This document shows, in pieces, positions 37,798 to 47,996 of a stretch of 64,000 nucleotides of DNA; the stretch's first letter is position 1, and each line of letters starts with the position of its first letter. The position numbers and the translations under genes are program-made. Below the pieces are notes generated by a model. It saw only the letters and a list, made by a program, of their open reading frames with translations, searched no databases and was not told the DNA's origin. The stretch is taken from NCBI RefSeq assembly GCF_018342065.1, contig NZ_JAFDOE010000003.1:372001-436000 (forward strand), written 5' to 3'. The stretch comes from Citrobacter sp. FP75. GTDB lineage: Bacteria > Pseudomonadota > Gammaproteobacteria > Enterobacterales > Enterobacteriaceae.

Positions 37798-39387
37798 TCA
37801 GCTTAGCGCGAGCAGCTGACGCGTATAGGCCTGCTGTGGCGCGTTAAATACGTGCTCGCATTGCCCCTGCTCCACGACCTCTCCCTGCCGTAGCACAATA
37901 ACCTGATGGCATAACGCGCGTACCACATGCAAATCGTGGCTGATGAAAATATAAGCCAGGCGATGTTTTTGTTGTAATGACTTAAGCAACGTCAGGATTT
38001 GCGCCTGTACGGTTCTGTCGAGTGACGACGTTGGTTCATCCAGAATAATCAGCGATGGTTTTAAAATCAGCGCTCTGGCAATGGCAATACGTTGACGCTG
38101 GCCACCGGAAAACTCCGCAGGGTAACGATGCCGCGTTTCGCTATCCAGACCCACTTCTGCCATCACTGCTTTTACCTGCGCTTCGCGTTGTTCGGCGGAC
38201 AGCGCTGGTTGGTGAACGCGTAATCCCTCTTCAATAATCTGTAACACGCTCAGACGCGGGTTCAGCGACGAGTTAGGGTCCTGAAAGACAACCTGAATGC
38301 GGTGGCGCACCGGCAACAGCTGGCGACGGTTTAAGCTATGCAGTACCAGGCCGTCGAATACAATGCGGCCTTGTGAGGCGATGAGCCTCAGCAGCGCCAG
38401 ACCGGTAGTACTTTTTCCCGAGCCTGATTCGCCGACCAGGCCCAACGTTTCCCCCGGCTTTAACGTAAAGCTGACGTTGTTGACCACTACGTTATGGTCC
38501 ACCACGCGCTTAAGAAGCCCTTTACGGATGGGAAAAGCGACGCGCAGTTGCTCCACTTCCAGCAAGGGCGATTGTCCGGTGGGTAAAGGCACCGGATCGC
38601 CAGAAGGTTCACTGTTTAATAATTTCTGCGTGTAGGGATGCGTTGGCGCAGAGAGCAGCAGCGCGGCACGATTTTGCTCAACGCACTGACCGTTTTGCAT
38701 CACCGCAACGGTGTCCGCCAGCTTTTTCACGATACTGAGATTATGGGTGATGAACAGCAGGCCCATATTCAGCTCGCGCTGGAGTTCGCGCAGCAGTTGT
38801 AAGATTTGCGCCTGCACGGAAACATCCAGCGCGGTGGTGGGTTCGTCAGCGATCAGCAGTTCAGGGCGCGTGAGCAGCGCCATGGCGATCATCACGCGCT
38901 GGCGTTCGCCGCCGGAAAGCTGGTGCGGATAATCTGCCAGGCGTTTGGCGGCCTGACGGATCCCGACGCGATCCAGACAGGTTAATATCTCTGCCCGTGC
39001 GGCTTCCCGACGCATTCCCCGATGCAGCGACAGCACCTCATAGAGTTGTTTTTCCAGGGTGTGTAGCGGGTTAAGCGATACCATCGGCTCCTGGAAAATC
39101 ATGGCGATTTTGTTGCCGCGTACGCCGCGTAGCGCTTGTTCGCTGGCATGGAGTAAGGAGTCGCCGTGAAAGCGGATATCACCGGCAAGATAGACCGCAG
39201 GAGGTGTGGGCAGCAAACGCAAAATCGAGAGTGCGGTGACGCTTTTTCCCGAGCCAGACTCGCCCACCAGCGCCAGGGTTTGCCCCGCCTCCACGTGCAA
39301 AGAAATCGCATTGACCACGGTACGCACGGCTCCCTGCTGGCGAAAACCAACCGATAGATTGTCAATGGCTAACAGAGGTTGCGTCAT
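37798..39387 (-). CDS. yejF: YejF, peptide ABC importer ATPase (tandem)
   Basis: 529 residues from ATG 39387 (E. coli 529); the longer frame to 39435 runs into yejE. Two fused ABC ATPase halves, each with Walker A (GESGSGKS), signature ([18 protein letters not shown]) and Walker B ([24 protein letters not shown]). Powers the YejABEF uptake system, known for microcin C import in E. coli. Last gene of yejABEF, one base after yejE. Confidence 0.96.
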   Translation of the reverse strand: MTQPLLAIDNLSVGFRQQGAVRTVVNAISLHVEAGQTLALVGESGSGKSVTALSILRLLPTPPAVYLAGDIRFHGDSLLHASEQALRGVRGNKIAMIFQEPMVSLNPLHTLEKQLYEVLSLHRGMRREAARAEILTCLDRVGIRQAAKRLADYPHQLSGGERQRVMIAMALLTRPELLIADEPTTALDVSVQAQILQLLRELQRELNMGLLFITHNLSIVKKLADTVAVMQNGQCVEQNRAALLLSAPTHPYTQKLLNSEPSGDPVPLPTGQSPLLEVEQLRVAFPIRKGLLKRVVDHNVVVNNVSFTLKPGETLGLVGESGSGKSTTGLALLRLIASQGRIVFDGLVLHSLNRRQLLPVRHRIQVVFQDPNSSLNPRLSVLQIIEEGLRVHQPALSAEQREAQVKAVMAEVGLDSETRHRYPAEFSGGQRQRIAIARALILKPSLIILDEPTSSLDRTVQAQILTLLKSLQQKHRLAYIFISHDLHVVRALCHQVIVLRQGEVVEQGQCEHVFNAPQQAYTRQLLALS

Positions 39388-39388
39388 C

Positions 39389-40414
39389 TTATACCGCCTT
39401 GTTGGGATCAAATGCGTCGCGTACCGCTTCACCAATAAAAATCAGCAGCGATAATAACAGGGCTACCGACACGAAGGCGGTGATCCCAAGCCACGGTGCC
39501 TGTAAGTTGTTTTTGCCCTGCAACAGCAACTCTCCCAGCGACGGGGAGCCGAGCGGTAAGCCGAACCCCAGAAAATCCAGCGAGGTGAGTGTGGTGATTG
39601 AGCTACATAAAATAAACGGTAAAAAGGTCAGGGTGGCAACCATCGCATTCGGCAGCATGTGGCGCAGGATAATACTGCGATCGCTCACGCCTAGCGCCTG
39701 TGCGGCACGAATATAATCAAAGTTTCGCGTACGTAAAAACTCCGCGCGCACCACACCAACCAGGCTCATCCAGCCAAACAGTACCGTAATGGCCAATAGC
39801 CACCAGAAGTTGGGTTGGACGACGCTTGAGAGCAAGATTATCAAAAACAGCGTCGGCATGCCGGACCAGACCTCAATGAAACGCTGTCCCCACAGGTCCA
39901 CTTTTCCGCCGTAATACCCTTGTAGCGCACCGGCCATGACGCCCATGATGCTGGAGCACAGGGTTAACATTAAACCAAACAGGATGGAAATGCGGGTCCC
40001 GTAGAGGATGCGCGCCAGTACGTCACCGCCGTTGGCATCCGTCCCCAGCCAGTTTTGTGCAGACGGTGGAGAAGGGAAGGGTGTGTCGGTAGCAAAGTTA
40101 ATGCTGGTGGCGCCAAAGCGCACTGGCGCCCACAGGATCCACCCCTGGCTTTCAAGACGCTGCTGCAACCACGGATCCTGATAATCAGCTTTGGTGGCTA
40201 GCGGGCCGCCGAAGTCGCTTTCACTGTAGTTTTTGACCAATGGGAAATACCAGCTGCCGTCATAGCGCACCAGCAGTGGTTTATCATTGGCAATCAGCTC
40301 GGAACACAGGCTGAGACCAAACAGTAGCAAAAAAATCCACAGCGACCAGTAGCCGCGGCGATTATGGCGAAAACGTGCCCAGCGGGCCTGATTGACGGGG
40401 CTTAATCGCGACAT
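39389..40414 (-). CDS. yejE: YejE, peptide ABC importer permease
   Basis: 341 residues (E. coli 341). N-terminal membrane helix, large periplasmic loop, then a DppC-type permease domain with the EAA-like loop RAAQALGVSDRSIILRHMLPNA. Its start overlaps the yejB stop by one base. Confidence 0.95.
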   Translation of the reverse strand: MSRLSPVNQARWARFRHNRRGYWSLWIFLLLFGLSLCSELIANDKPLLVRYDGSWYFPLVKNYSESDFGGPLATKADYQDPWLQQRLESQGWILWAPVRFGATSINFATDTPFPSPPSAQNWLGTDANGGDVLARILYGTRISILFGLMLTLCSSIMGVMAGALQGYYGGKVDLWGQRFIEVWSGMPTLFLIILLSSVVQPNFWWLLAITVLFGWMSLVGVVRAEFLRTRNFDYIRAAQALGVSDRSIILRHMLPNAMVATLTFLPFILCSSITTLTSLDFLGFGLPLGSPSLGELLLQGKNNLQAPWLGITAFVSVALLLSLLIFIGEAVRDAFDPNKAV

Positions 40415-41508
40415 TAGCGTCCCTCAAAATCAATACGAGGATCGACCAGCGTATAGCTGATATCACTGAGGATATTGAGCAGCAGGCCAATCAGGGTGAA
40501 GATATAGAGTGTGCCAAACATCACCGGATAGTCGCGTGACACGGTCGATTCATAGCCCAGCAATCCCAGCCCATTTAGCGAGAACATCACTTCTATCAGC
40601 AGTGAGCCGGTAAAAAACATGCTGATAAACGTGGCCGGAAAACCGGCTATCACCAGCAGCATAGCATTGCGAAAAACGTGTTTGCGCAGAATATTTTTCT
40701 CACTAACGCCTTTGGCTCGCGCGGTGACGACATACTGTTTGCGAACCTCATCCAGAAAGGAATTTTTGGTTAGCATCGTCAGCGCGGCAAACCCGCCAAC
40801 CACCGTTGCCAGTACCGGCAGGGTAATATGCCACAGATAGTCGGTGATTTTCTGATACCAGGGCAGGGCGTCAAAATTGGCGGAGACCAGACCACGTAGT
40901 GGGAAGAGGTCGTAATAGCTGCCGCCGGCAAAGAAGACGATCAATAAAATGGCAAACAGGAAGGCGGGGATAGCATAGCCGATAATAATGAATGCGCTGC
41001 TCCACACGTCAAAGCGGCTGCCGTTATACACCGCTTTGCGGATCCCAAGCGGGATCGACACCAGATAGATGATAAGCGTGCTCCATAATCCCAGCGTGAC
41101 GGACACGGGCAGGCTGTCTTTGATTAACGTCAGCACCGAGGCGCTGCGAAACAGGCTGTCGCCAAAATCGAAGCGGATGTAGTCCCAGAGCATCTTGAAA
41201 TACCGTTCGTGAATCGGCTTATCGAAGCCGTAGCGACGGGTGATCTCGGCGATCACTTCCGGATCCAGTCCCCGACCGCCACGATAATTACTGTCGCTAA
41301 TATTCCCGACGCCGGTTTGCGCGTGGCTGGCACGAACGCCTTCACTGCCTGCGCCCGGCAGTGCCCCGCTTTGCCCGAACTCAATGGCGGCGACGGCCTG
41401 TTCGACAGGGCCGCCGGGGGCAATCTGCACAATAAAAAAGTTGATGGTAATGATGGCCCAGAGCGTCGGGATCACCAGCAGCAGACGTCGAATCAGATAC
41501 GCGCCCAT
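40414..41508 (-). CDS. yejB: YejB, peptide ABC importer permease
   Basis: 364 residues (E. coli 364). DppB-type permease with N-terminal [20 protein letters not shown] and EAA loop [22 protein letters not shown] glycine/serine-rich insert near residues 50-75 is usual for YejB. Directly abuts yejA. Confidence 0.95.
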   Translation of the reverse strand: MGAYLIRRLLLVIPTLWAIITINFFIVQIAPGGPVEQAVAAIEFGQSGALPGAGSEGVRASHAQTGVGNISDSNYRGGRGLDPEVIAEITRRYGFDKPIHERYFKMLWDYIRFDFGDSLFRSASVLTLIKDSLPVSVTLGLWSTLIIYLVSIPLGIRKAVYNGSRFDVWSSAFIIIGYAIPAFLFAILLIVFFAGGSYYDLFPLRGLVSANFDALPWYQKITDYLWHITLPVLATVVGGFAALTMLTKNSFLDEVRKQYVVTARAKGVSEKNILRKHVFRNAMLLVIAGFPATFISMFFTGSLLIEVMFSLNGLGLLGYESTVSRDYPVMFGTLYIFTLIGLLLNILSDISYTLVDPRIDFEGR

Positions 41509-43329
41509 TTATTCTCCCAGTCGTCTGGCGGCGGGAAGTTTTGCCGCTTTGTTGACGTCATACCACCAGTTTTCTATGCCAATGGTATAAATCGGGCGAA
41601 CGGCTGGCTGCGAAAATTTATCCCACCATGCCAGCCGATCTTCGGCCATAAACCACATCGGCAACATGTAATAATTCCAGGTCAACACCCTGTCCAGCGC
41701 CCGCCCCAGCGGGATAAGTTTTTCTTTATTACCCTGTACCGCAATGATCTGGTTAATCAGTTTATCGATGACCGGGCTTTGCACGCCGGGCGCGTTATAG
41801 CTGGAATCGATATATTCGGAGGACCACAGTATTTGCAGATCCGAACTTGGCCACGGCATTGCACGATACAGTCTTGGCATCATGTCATAGTCACGGTTGC
41901 GCAGGCGGTTAGTGATTTGCGAGTTATCGACCTGGCGGATGTTCATCGTAATACCCAGCCGCTGCAGGTTGTGCTGGAATGGCAACACCCACTGGCTGTT
42001 ACTGCCAGCTGGAAGCAACAGTTCAAAGGTCAGGGCTTTGCCACTGATGCTGTTGACCCGCTGCTGCCCCTTTAACACCCATCCCGCTTTTTCCAGGAGT
42101 GTACTGGCCTTCAGCAGGTTTTCACGATCGTAACCATCGCCTTTTGACGTGGGTGGCTGATAGATTTGGCTGAAGACCTCCGGAGGCAGATCTTTTTTCA
42201 TCGGAGCAAGTAGCACCAGTTCATCTGCGTCGGGGTAATTTTTGGCGGCATACTCGGTATTCTGGAAATAGCTGTTCGTGCGGCTCCAGGCATTATAAAA
42301 CAACGCCTTGTTCATCCATTCAAAATCAAAGGCCAGCGTGATTGCTTCACGTACGCGCCGATCGCTGAACACTGGACGCTGAATGTTAAACGCTAACCAG
42401 CGCGTATCCTGCGCTGATTCATTTTTTTGTTCTGCTTTGACTATGTAATGTTTAGCGAAGTTCTTGCCGGTGTAACGCGTTGCCCAGTTTTTAGCATCGT
42501 TCTCGAGACGCAGGTCAAATGCCCCGGCCTTAAACGCTTCAAAGGCCACGTTATCATCCAGGTAATAGTCGTAGCGGATGGTATCAAAGTTCCAGCGCCC
42601 GCGATTAACCGGCAAATTAGCGGCCCAGTAATCTTTGACCCGTGAGTAGACAATATACTGTCCCATTTTCCACTGGGTGATGCGGTAAGGTCCGCTGGCG
42701 AGCGGTGGCGATGGTAAAGGATCGCTGAGTTTGTGATCTTTCCAGTATTTCTCTGGCATCACGGGTAATGAAAACAGGCTGAGCATGTCCTCTTTACCTG
42801 GCTTGGCTAACTCAATACGTACAGTTAACGGCGCGATCGCTTTGACGGTAGTCCCTTTGTATACCAGACGAAACTGTGGCACACCTTCGGTCATAAATTT
42901 GTGGAAGGTAAAGGCGACGTCGCGGGCGGTGATCGGCGACCCATCGTGAAAACGCGCGCGCGGGTTAATAGTGATTTCGACCCATGAATAGTCATCAGCG
43001 TAGCGTGCCCTGTCGGCGATGAGCGGGTAATAGCTGCCGGGTTCATCATCGGAAGTGGTAAACAAGGCATCGTAAAGCGATTCGGTGCGAGCGCCGGGGT
43101 TGCCGCGCATTGAATAGCGGTTGAAATTATCGAAAGTGCCGATGGATGACAGCGTAATTTGTCCCCCTTTGGGGGCCGCAGGGTTTACATAGTCGAAGTG
43201 AGTAAAATTGAACGCGTACTTGGGTTCGCCCAGTACGGAAAACGCATAGCTTTCTTTGATGGACTGAGCCTGAGCGCTAAAACCGATGACGGTGAATAAC
43301 AGCAGCAGTACGCGAGCGATCATATACAA
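41509..43329 (-). CDS. yejA: YejA, periplasmic peptide-binding protein
   Basis: 606 residues (E. coli 604). Signal peptide ends at FSAQA. SBP_bac_5 fold with YDALFTTSDDEPGSYYPLIADR and FHDGSPITARDVAFTFHKF typical of the oligopeptide-binding family. Captures peptides (including microcin C) for YejBEF. First gene of the operon. Confidence 0.95.
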   Translation of the reverse strand: MYMIARVLLLLFTVIGFSAQAQSIKESYAFSVLGEPKYAFNFTHFDYVNPAAPKGGQITLSSIGTFDNFNRYSMRGNPGARTESLYDALFTTSDDEPGSYYPLIADRARYADDYSWVEITINPRARFHDGSPITARDVAFTFHKFMTEGVPQFRLVYKGTTVKAIAPLTVRIELAKPGKEDMLSLFSLPVMPEKYWKDHKLSDPLPSPPLASGPYRITQWKMGQYIVYSRVKDYWAANLPVNRGRWNFDTIRYDYYLDDNVAFEAFKAGAFDLRLENDAKNWATRYTGKNFAKHYIVKAEQKNESAQDTRWLAFNIQRPVFSDRRVREAITLAFDFEWMNKALFYNAWSRTNSYFQNTEYAAKNYPDADELVLLAPMKKDLPPEVFSQIYQPPTSKGDGYDRENLLKASTLLEKAGWVLKGQQRVNSISGKALTFELLLPAGSNSQWVLPFQHNLQRLGITMNIRQVDNSQITNRLRNRDYDMMPRLYRAMPWPSSDLQILWSSEYIDSSYNAPGVQSPVIDKLINQIIAVQGNKEKLIPLGRALDRVLTWNYYMLPMWFMAEDRLAWWDKFSQPAVRPIYTIGIENWWYDVNKAAKLPAARRLGE

Positions 43330-43426
43330 GTGGTTTCCTTATCTTGTCACTGGCCGGCGGACTTCATGTCCGAGCCCACAAGGATGTGCCGGCTAGTATA
43401 GCGCATAGGCGCATCGCACAGTGCGA

Positions 43427-44986
43427 TCACCACTTTGGCATATCGGGTTTAGTCATCCAGCGAACGAAATCAGCCAGCTTTAACGGGCGGCTGATCCAGT
43501 ACCCCTGGAAAAAATGCACCCCGCGATCGCGTAGCCATCGAGCTTGTTCCAGCGTTTCTACCCCTTCAGCAACCGTCAGCATATTAAGGCGTCTGGAGAG
43601 TGTCAACACGGCATCCAGTACCGGCGACGTCAGCGTCTCTGTACCAATGGCATTGATAAAACCGCGATCGATTTTCAGGTAATCGACCGTAAAGCGTTCC
43701 AGATAGATAAGTGCACTATGTCCGGTGCCAAAATCATCAATGGCAATTTCGAACCCGGCAGAATGCAGCCATTCAAATAACTTTGTTGCCTCGTGTTGAT
43801 CGAGCATATCCCGTTCAGTTATTTCCAGCACTATCTGAAAATAGTGTGTGGGTAGAGTGGCGCTCAGAGCCTGAATATCCTCTTTAAAGCTTTCACCGTG
43901 CAGGTGCGTTGGCGCGATATTAATCCCCAGTTTTGCGCCTTTGGGGAGCACCTTTTGCAGGGTTGGGGCGTCTCGGGCCACCAGCTTAAAGAGATGCTGC
44001 GTGAGCGGCACAATCATTTGCTGTGATTCGGCGTAGTGAATAAATGCATCTGGCGGGATCTCGCCTGTTGTCGGATGACGCCAGCGTAACAGGATTTCTA
44101 CACCTTTTACCTCCAGTGTTTGCATCTCCACTACCGGCTGATAGACCACATAAAACTGATCGTGTTTGATAGCGGTCAGGATATCTTTTCCGGGACGCAA
44201 ACGGATAACGTAGATGTAATACCAGAGAAGGAGGGCGGCGATAATCCCCATCATACATCCTAGCATCACGGCATAGCCGACGTCTTTATACGACCATGTA
44301 TCAGCGTAAAAGCGTACTTCCATCGGGAATTTCGCAAGAGTTGCACTATGCCATGGGGTGTCAGGGAGATCGGTCACGGGGACTAATTGTCTGGAAAATG
44401 TCGAGATAGCGGTGTTGTCGACGATGAGTGCCACGCCTTTGAAATCATCCTGTCTGGCGTTATAGAGAAGATAGGGAGCCAGGTTGACATTCAGGGAGGT
44501 AAAAACGCCACTGTTTTTCAGTGCCGGATTTCGATACCAAATCATTATTGCCGGTTTATTTGGCATCATTGGCGTGCCGGACTGTAAGTCCATATCGATA
44601 TTTTTAGTGATATCCAGATTGGGAACCAGCTGCTTGATGGGGGTATCCATTGAACCGGTTGCCGAAGAGCAGAAAGCGATGCCATCTTTTACCAGTAAAA
44701 AGGCACGAACGTTCTGACTGAATGCTGCGCTGGAGGTGAGCTGAGCTGAGACTTGCGAACAGTCGTCTTTTATCAGAGGTTGTAGCGTGTTCGTGGTGTT
44801 TTCGAGGTCAGCGAAGAAAGTTTCAATATAGTTTTGTATGTTAGATGTTAGCGTTTCGTACTTAGCGTTTCGTTGGTGCCATGACGTGAAAAATTGCAGG
44901 CTACTCACGAGTAATGCGACGATTATCCCCGTTAAAACGCAGGTGAGCAGGAGTTTTTGGCCGGAAGAAGAGGTACGTTTGAACAT
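43427..44986 (-). CDS. pdeN: PdeN (Rtn), c-di-GMP phosphodiesterase with CSS domain
   Basis: 519 residues (E. coli 518). Two membrane helices (about 12-33 and 235-258) flank a periplasmic CSS-type sensor with the CSS motif at IAFCSSATG. The cytoplasmic EAL domain has the EAL-equivalent EILLRW, NIAPTHL, ITERD, DDFGTG and the late EGVET motif, the residues needed for catalysis. Degrades c-di-GMP; disulfide state of the CSS cysteines controls related enzymes. Confidence 0.94.
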   Translation of the reverse strand: MFKRTSSSGQKLLLTCVLTGIIVALLVSSLQFFTSWHQRNAKYETLTSNIQNYIETFFADLENTTNTLQPLIKDDCSQVSAQLTSSAAFSQNVRAFLLVKDGIAFCSSATGSMDTPIKQLVPNLDITKNIDMDLQSGTPMMPNKPAIMIWYRNPALKNSGVFTSLNVNLAPYLLYNARQDDFKGVALIVDNTAISTFSRQLVPVTDLPDTPWHSATLAKFPMEVRFYADTWSYKDVGYAVMLGCMMGIIAALLLWYYIYVIRLRPGKDILTAIKHDQFYVVYQPVVEMQTLEVKGVEILLRWRHPTTGEIPPDAFIHYAESQQMIVPLTQHLFKLVARDAPTLQKVLPKGAKLGINIAPTHLHGESFKEDIQALSATLPTHYFQIVLEITERDMLDQHEATKLFEWLHSAGFEIAIDDFGTGHSALIYLERFTVDYLKIDRGFINAIGTETLTSPVLDAVLTLSRRLNMLTVAEGVETLEQARWLRDRGVHFFQGYWISRPLKLADFVRWMTKPDMPKW

Positions 44987-45091
44987 AGGCCCTTAAGTTA
45001 ACCTGGAGTAACCGCTTAATCTGTAAGAATATAACCTGGAATGACTCATATTGTGAGATTTTTCTTAGTCCGCGACAGAAAGCAGAAAACA

Positions 45092-45120
45092 AAAAGCACC
45101 GCCTAAGCAGTGCTTTTGAT
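45092..45120 (-). terminator. mepS terminator
   Basis: AAAAGCACCGC (45092-45102) pairs with GCAGTGCTTTT (45107-45117 approximately) with one wobble; T-run on the minus strand. It lies about 45 bases past the mepS stop. Confidence 0.85.
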
Positions 45121-45160
45121 TTGTCTCATCAGGATAGCCAAGGGATAGCTGCCAAACGAA

Positions 45161-45730
45161 TTAACTACGGCTCAGAACCCGGCGGGCTTCGTTGTAACGC
45201 TTTTTCCAGTAGGGCTCGTTCATACTGGAAATGACAACGCCGCTGCTAGTAGAGGCATGTACGAACTGGTTGTTACCGATATAAATACCGACATGACGGC
45301 CCGTAGAGCCAGCACGGAACAGCACCAGATCGCCGGTGCGCAGATTCGTGCGCGAAACGGATTTACCCGTTTCCTGTTGTTCGTAGGTTGAGCGAGGAAG
45401 CTCTAAACCAAATTGTTCACGGAATGTACGTTGTACAAAGCTTGAACAATCAATTCCTTTTTTGGTGCTGCCGCCAAGGCGGTAACGCACACCTTTCCAG
45501 TCAGCATACTGGTCCATAATACGCGACTTAACATCGATATTACGTACCATGTTTTCAAATTCATCCTGAGAGGCTTGCAGTGAAGAGTTATCTCTATTAC
45601 CCACAGCATGCGTCTCAGAATGCATATTCTTGGCGGTGTTCGTTGTGCTACATGCAGAAAGCAGAACCGCAACTGCTATCGCGGGTATGCCCCGCAAGAT
45701 ATATCTCAAAATCGGTTGAGATTTGACCAT
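45161..45730 (-). CDS. mepS: MepS (Spr), murein DD-endopeptidase lipoprotein
   Basis: 189 residues (E. coli 188). Lipobox LLSAC with lipidated Cys27. NlpC/P60 domain: catalytic Cys95 in [13 protein letters not shown], His in [10 protein letters not shown] and a third His in FVHAS. Cuts mDAP–D-Ala cross-links to allow peptidoglycan growth; removed by NlpI–Prc in E. coli. Confidence 0.97.
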   Translation of the reverse strand: MVKSQPILRYILRGIPAIAVAVLLSACSTTNTAKNMHSETHAVGNRDNSSLQASQDEFENMVRNIDVKSRIMDQYADWKGVRYRLGGSTKKGIDCSSFVQRTFREQFGLELPRSTYEQQETGKSVSRTNLRTGDLVLFRAGSTGRHVGIYIGNNQFVHASTSSGVVISSMNEPYWKKRYNEARRVLSRS

Positions 45731-46143
45731 GTTGTTTGTTTTCCCTTGAAGTCCTTAACGATAAATATCGTTATAAAAAATGCCAAACGTGACGAGACTA
45801 ATTACCCACGCGCGATGAGACAATTCTTTATGGTCAAATCTGTGGCAGAACGCACAAATTTATTCGTAAAGAGAATAATTGTCCCGCGAGGCAAAACGTG
45901 TTCGAGATTACCCGATCGCTACAGCCATTGCGAGTGATTTTATGTGATTTCTTATAAGAAAAAGTGATACAGAAAGTGAATAGACGGCATTGGTCAAATT
46001 AAGAACAAACAGAGTAAAAATCATGCAATTCATTCATTTAAAACAGGAATAAGATGACAGGAGAATGACAGTTTTAATGATAGATCGTCGACAAACATTA
46101 TCAGAGAATCAGAAGCATCTCTGATAATGTTAATTGCTATGCG
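45731..46143. other. mepS–lpxT intergenic region
   Basis: 413 bases, mostly AT-rich, with the mepS promoter expected near its left end (an ACGATAAATATCGTT palindrome lies about 30 bases before mepS). A perfect 14-bp stem, 46094-46107 with 46118-46131, sits 13 bases beyond the lpxT stop and probably ends lpxT transcription. No gene is seen. Confidence 0.55.
46094..46131 (-). terminator. Hairpin downstream of lpxT
   Basis: Perfect 14-bp inverted repeat AACATTATCAGAGA/TCTCTGATAATGTT with a 10-base loop. It lacks a long T-run (TTTGT follows on the minus strand), so it may be a weak terminator or an mRNA-stabilising stem. Confidence 0.55.
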
Positions 46144-46857
46144 TTATTTGTTTAAAAAATGTTTGTTTTTACCGGGGAGGTAATTTGCAAACAGAGTGAC
46201 TAATCGGTCGCTTAATGGTGTCATTAGCCACCAGGGCAGGCCAATCAATACGACGGTCAGGGAACCCACCACGATATCGGTAAGCCAGTGAGCACCAATC
46301 ATTACCCGCGGGAATGCAAAAACCATAGCGATAATAAGGCCGATTATTCCTGCGACTTTTCCGAAATAACGCAGCATAAATGCGGAAAAAATAAGCAGCA
46401 TCATGCCGTGATCGCCCGGGAAGCTGTCTCTTGACGCATCTTTGGTCGGAATATGCAGCAGCTCACTGACGCGATGAATATTATCAAGCATCAGCGTCGG
46501 GCTGGCGCGTTTGACCGGAATTAGCGCCTGGCCCAACTGATTTAATACCACTGCGGTGAGCAACATAACCAGGCCAATAGCCACAATGCGTCGGCGACCT
46601 TCCGATGTTTCTTTCAGCCAAAAGTGCAGCATCAGTGCGCCCATTGCCAGCAATGAGCAGCCATCAAATGCCCGGTTATTGGTGATGGCAACAACCCACA
46701 GGAACAGCGGGCTTTCGACCAGTTTTTGATTGAAGAAGCGGAAGACGCCCGTATCCAGTGACGACCAGAACCCGTGTCCGGGGGGAATATACCAGGACAG
46801 AAACAGCGCCAGGCCTGCAATATTAAGCAGAAGGATAAGAGGGTATCGGGTTTTCAT
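46144..46857 (-). CDS. lpxT: LpxT, lipid A 1-diphosphate synthase
   Basis: 237 residues (E. coli 237). PAP2-type membrane protein with six helices and the three acid phosphatase motifs: KRASPTLM, SFPGDHG and RVMIGAHWLTDI. Transfers phosphate from undecaprenyl pyrophosphate to lipid A position 1 on the periplasmic side; inhibited by PmrR in related species. Confidence 0.95.
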   Translation of the reverse strand: MKTRYPLILLLNIAGLALFLSWYIPPGHGFWSSLDTGVFRFFNQKLVESPLFLWVVAITNNRAFDGCSLLAMGALMLHFWLKETSEGRRRIVAIGLVMLLTAVVLNQLGQALIPVKRASPTLMLDNIHRVSELLHIPTKDASRDSFPGDHGMMLLIFSAFMLRYFGKVAGIIGLIIAMVFAFPRVMIGAHWLTDIVVGSLTVVLIGLPWWLMTPLSDRLVTLFANYLPGKNKHFLNK

Positions 46858-46890
46858 CGTCGTTCACCATTGCCAAAATCGCAGGCAACC

Positions 46891-47877
46891 TTACGCGTTA
46901 ACGTCTAAACGAAGCTTCAACAATGCACTCTGTAACGTGTTCCAGTCAGTCTCGGTATTGGAGATAAGCTCAATACGGCTGTCCGGCGGCGCGACGTTTT
47001 GCGTTTCAATGTGCCAGTCATCCCCCTGACGGTTGATGCGTACTAATCCTTCTTTGATACGCATAACGCCTTTTACGCGTCCAACCGGGGCGAGGCGCGA
47101 CCATTCCAGCAGACCGATGGTATCGAACACGGTATCTGCATCAAAAATCCAGCCGCAGGCCTGATGCCCCTGGCCGCTGTTCAGGCTACGACGCCAGCGC
47201 TGCTGTGCCGGCAGGCTTAGCGCCGCCAGCCCCTTTTTGTCGGCATGCTGATGGGCGTGCGCAGCGCTTGCGGGAAGCACCGCCAGATTCAGTCGGGGTA
47301 AATCCAGTAACTGCCCGTCAATGTGTCCGTGATCGGCGTGAACCAACTGACGGTTAGCACCATAGTTCTGCCACCAGGTTTGCAGGGCATTTTCACTTTC
47401 TGTCGTGGCGCGATCGGTTTTGTTGGCGACGATAACGTCGGCGGCGGCCAGCTGATCGCGGAAATTCTCATTGGCCACGCTTTTTTCATCCAGTAGCAGG
47501 CGAGGGTCGAGGATACAGAGCGTGGCGCGCAGATCGATCCACGGTTCGTAAACCGGGGCGGTGAGTAAATCCAGAATCTGTTTTGGATGCCCGAGGCCGG
47601 TCGGTTCGATCAGTAAACGGTCAGGCTTGCCCTGACGCAGCAGCGTATTGAGGCCCACCTGCATCGGCAAACCGTTAACACAACACATACAGCCACCGGG
47701 GATCTCTTTCAGCAACGCGCCGCTGTCGGCCAGCAGGGCGCCGTCAATACCCACTTCGCCAAACTCATTAACCAGCACGGCCCATTTCTCAGCAGGGTCT
47801 TTGTTGGCGAGTAAATGAAGAATAGAGGTGGTTTTGCCACTGCCGAGAAAACCGGTGATGAGGTTGGTTTTAGTCAC
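46891..47877 (-). CDS. yeiR: YeiR, zinc-binding G3E-family GTPase
   Basis: 328 residues from GTG 47877, which has GGAG seven bases upstream and gives the E. coli length (328); the in-frame ATG at 47919 adds 14 unconserved residues. CobW/G3E family: P-loop GFLGSGKTT, the metal-binding CxCC motif GGCMCCVNG, the guanine-specificity NKTD, and a His-rich stretch (HAHQHADKK). Probably a metallochaperone linked to zinc. Confidence 0.94.
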   Translation of the reverse strand: MTKTNLITGFLGSGKTTSILHLLANKDPAEKWAVLVNEFGEVGIDGALLADSGALLKEIPGGCMCCVNGLPMQVGLNTLLRQGKPDRLLIEPTGLGHPKQILDLLTAPVYEPWIDLRATLCILDPRLLLDEKSVANENFRDQLAAADVIVANKTDRATTESENALQTWWQNYGANRQLVHADHGHIDGQLLDLPRLNLAVLPASAAHAHQHADKKGLAALSLPAQQRWRRSLNSGQGHQACGWIFDADTVFDTIGLLEWSRLAPVGRVKGVMRIKEGLVRINRQGDDWHIETQNVAPPDSRIELISNTETDWNTLQSALLKLRLDVNA

Positions 47878-47996
47878 GTTTGCTCCAGAATCATAAAATG
47901 CTGTTATAGCGTTCAACAATCCTGGCGAAAAAAGGACAAAAAGAGAAGGGCGGAGAGGACGAAGGCGCGCTTCGTCCCGTTTAATGGCAGAAATCG

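Noticed and set aside
41209..42075. 288-residue plus-strand frame across yejB/yejA
   Set aside because: Runs antisense to two clear genes, with composition typical of a shadow frame.
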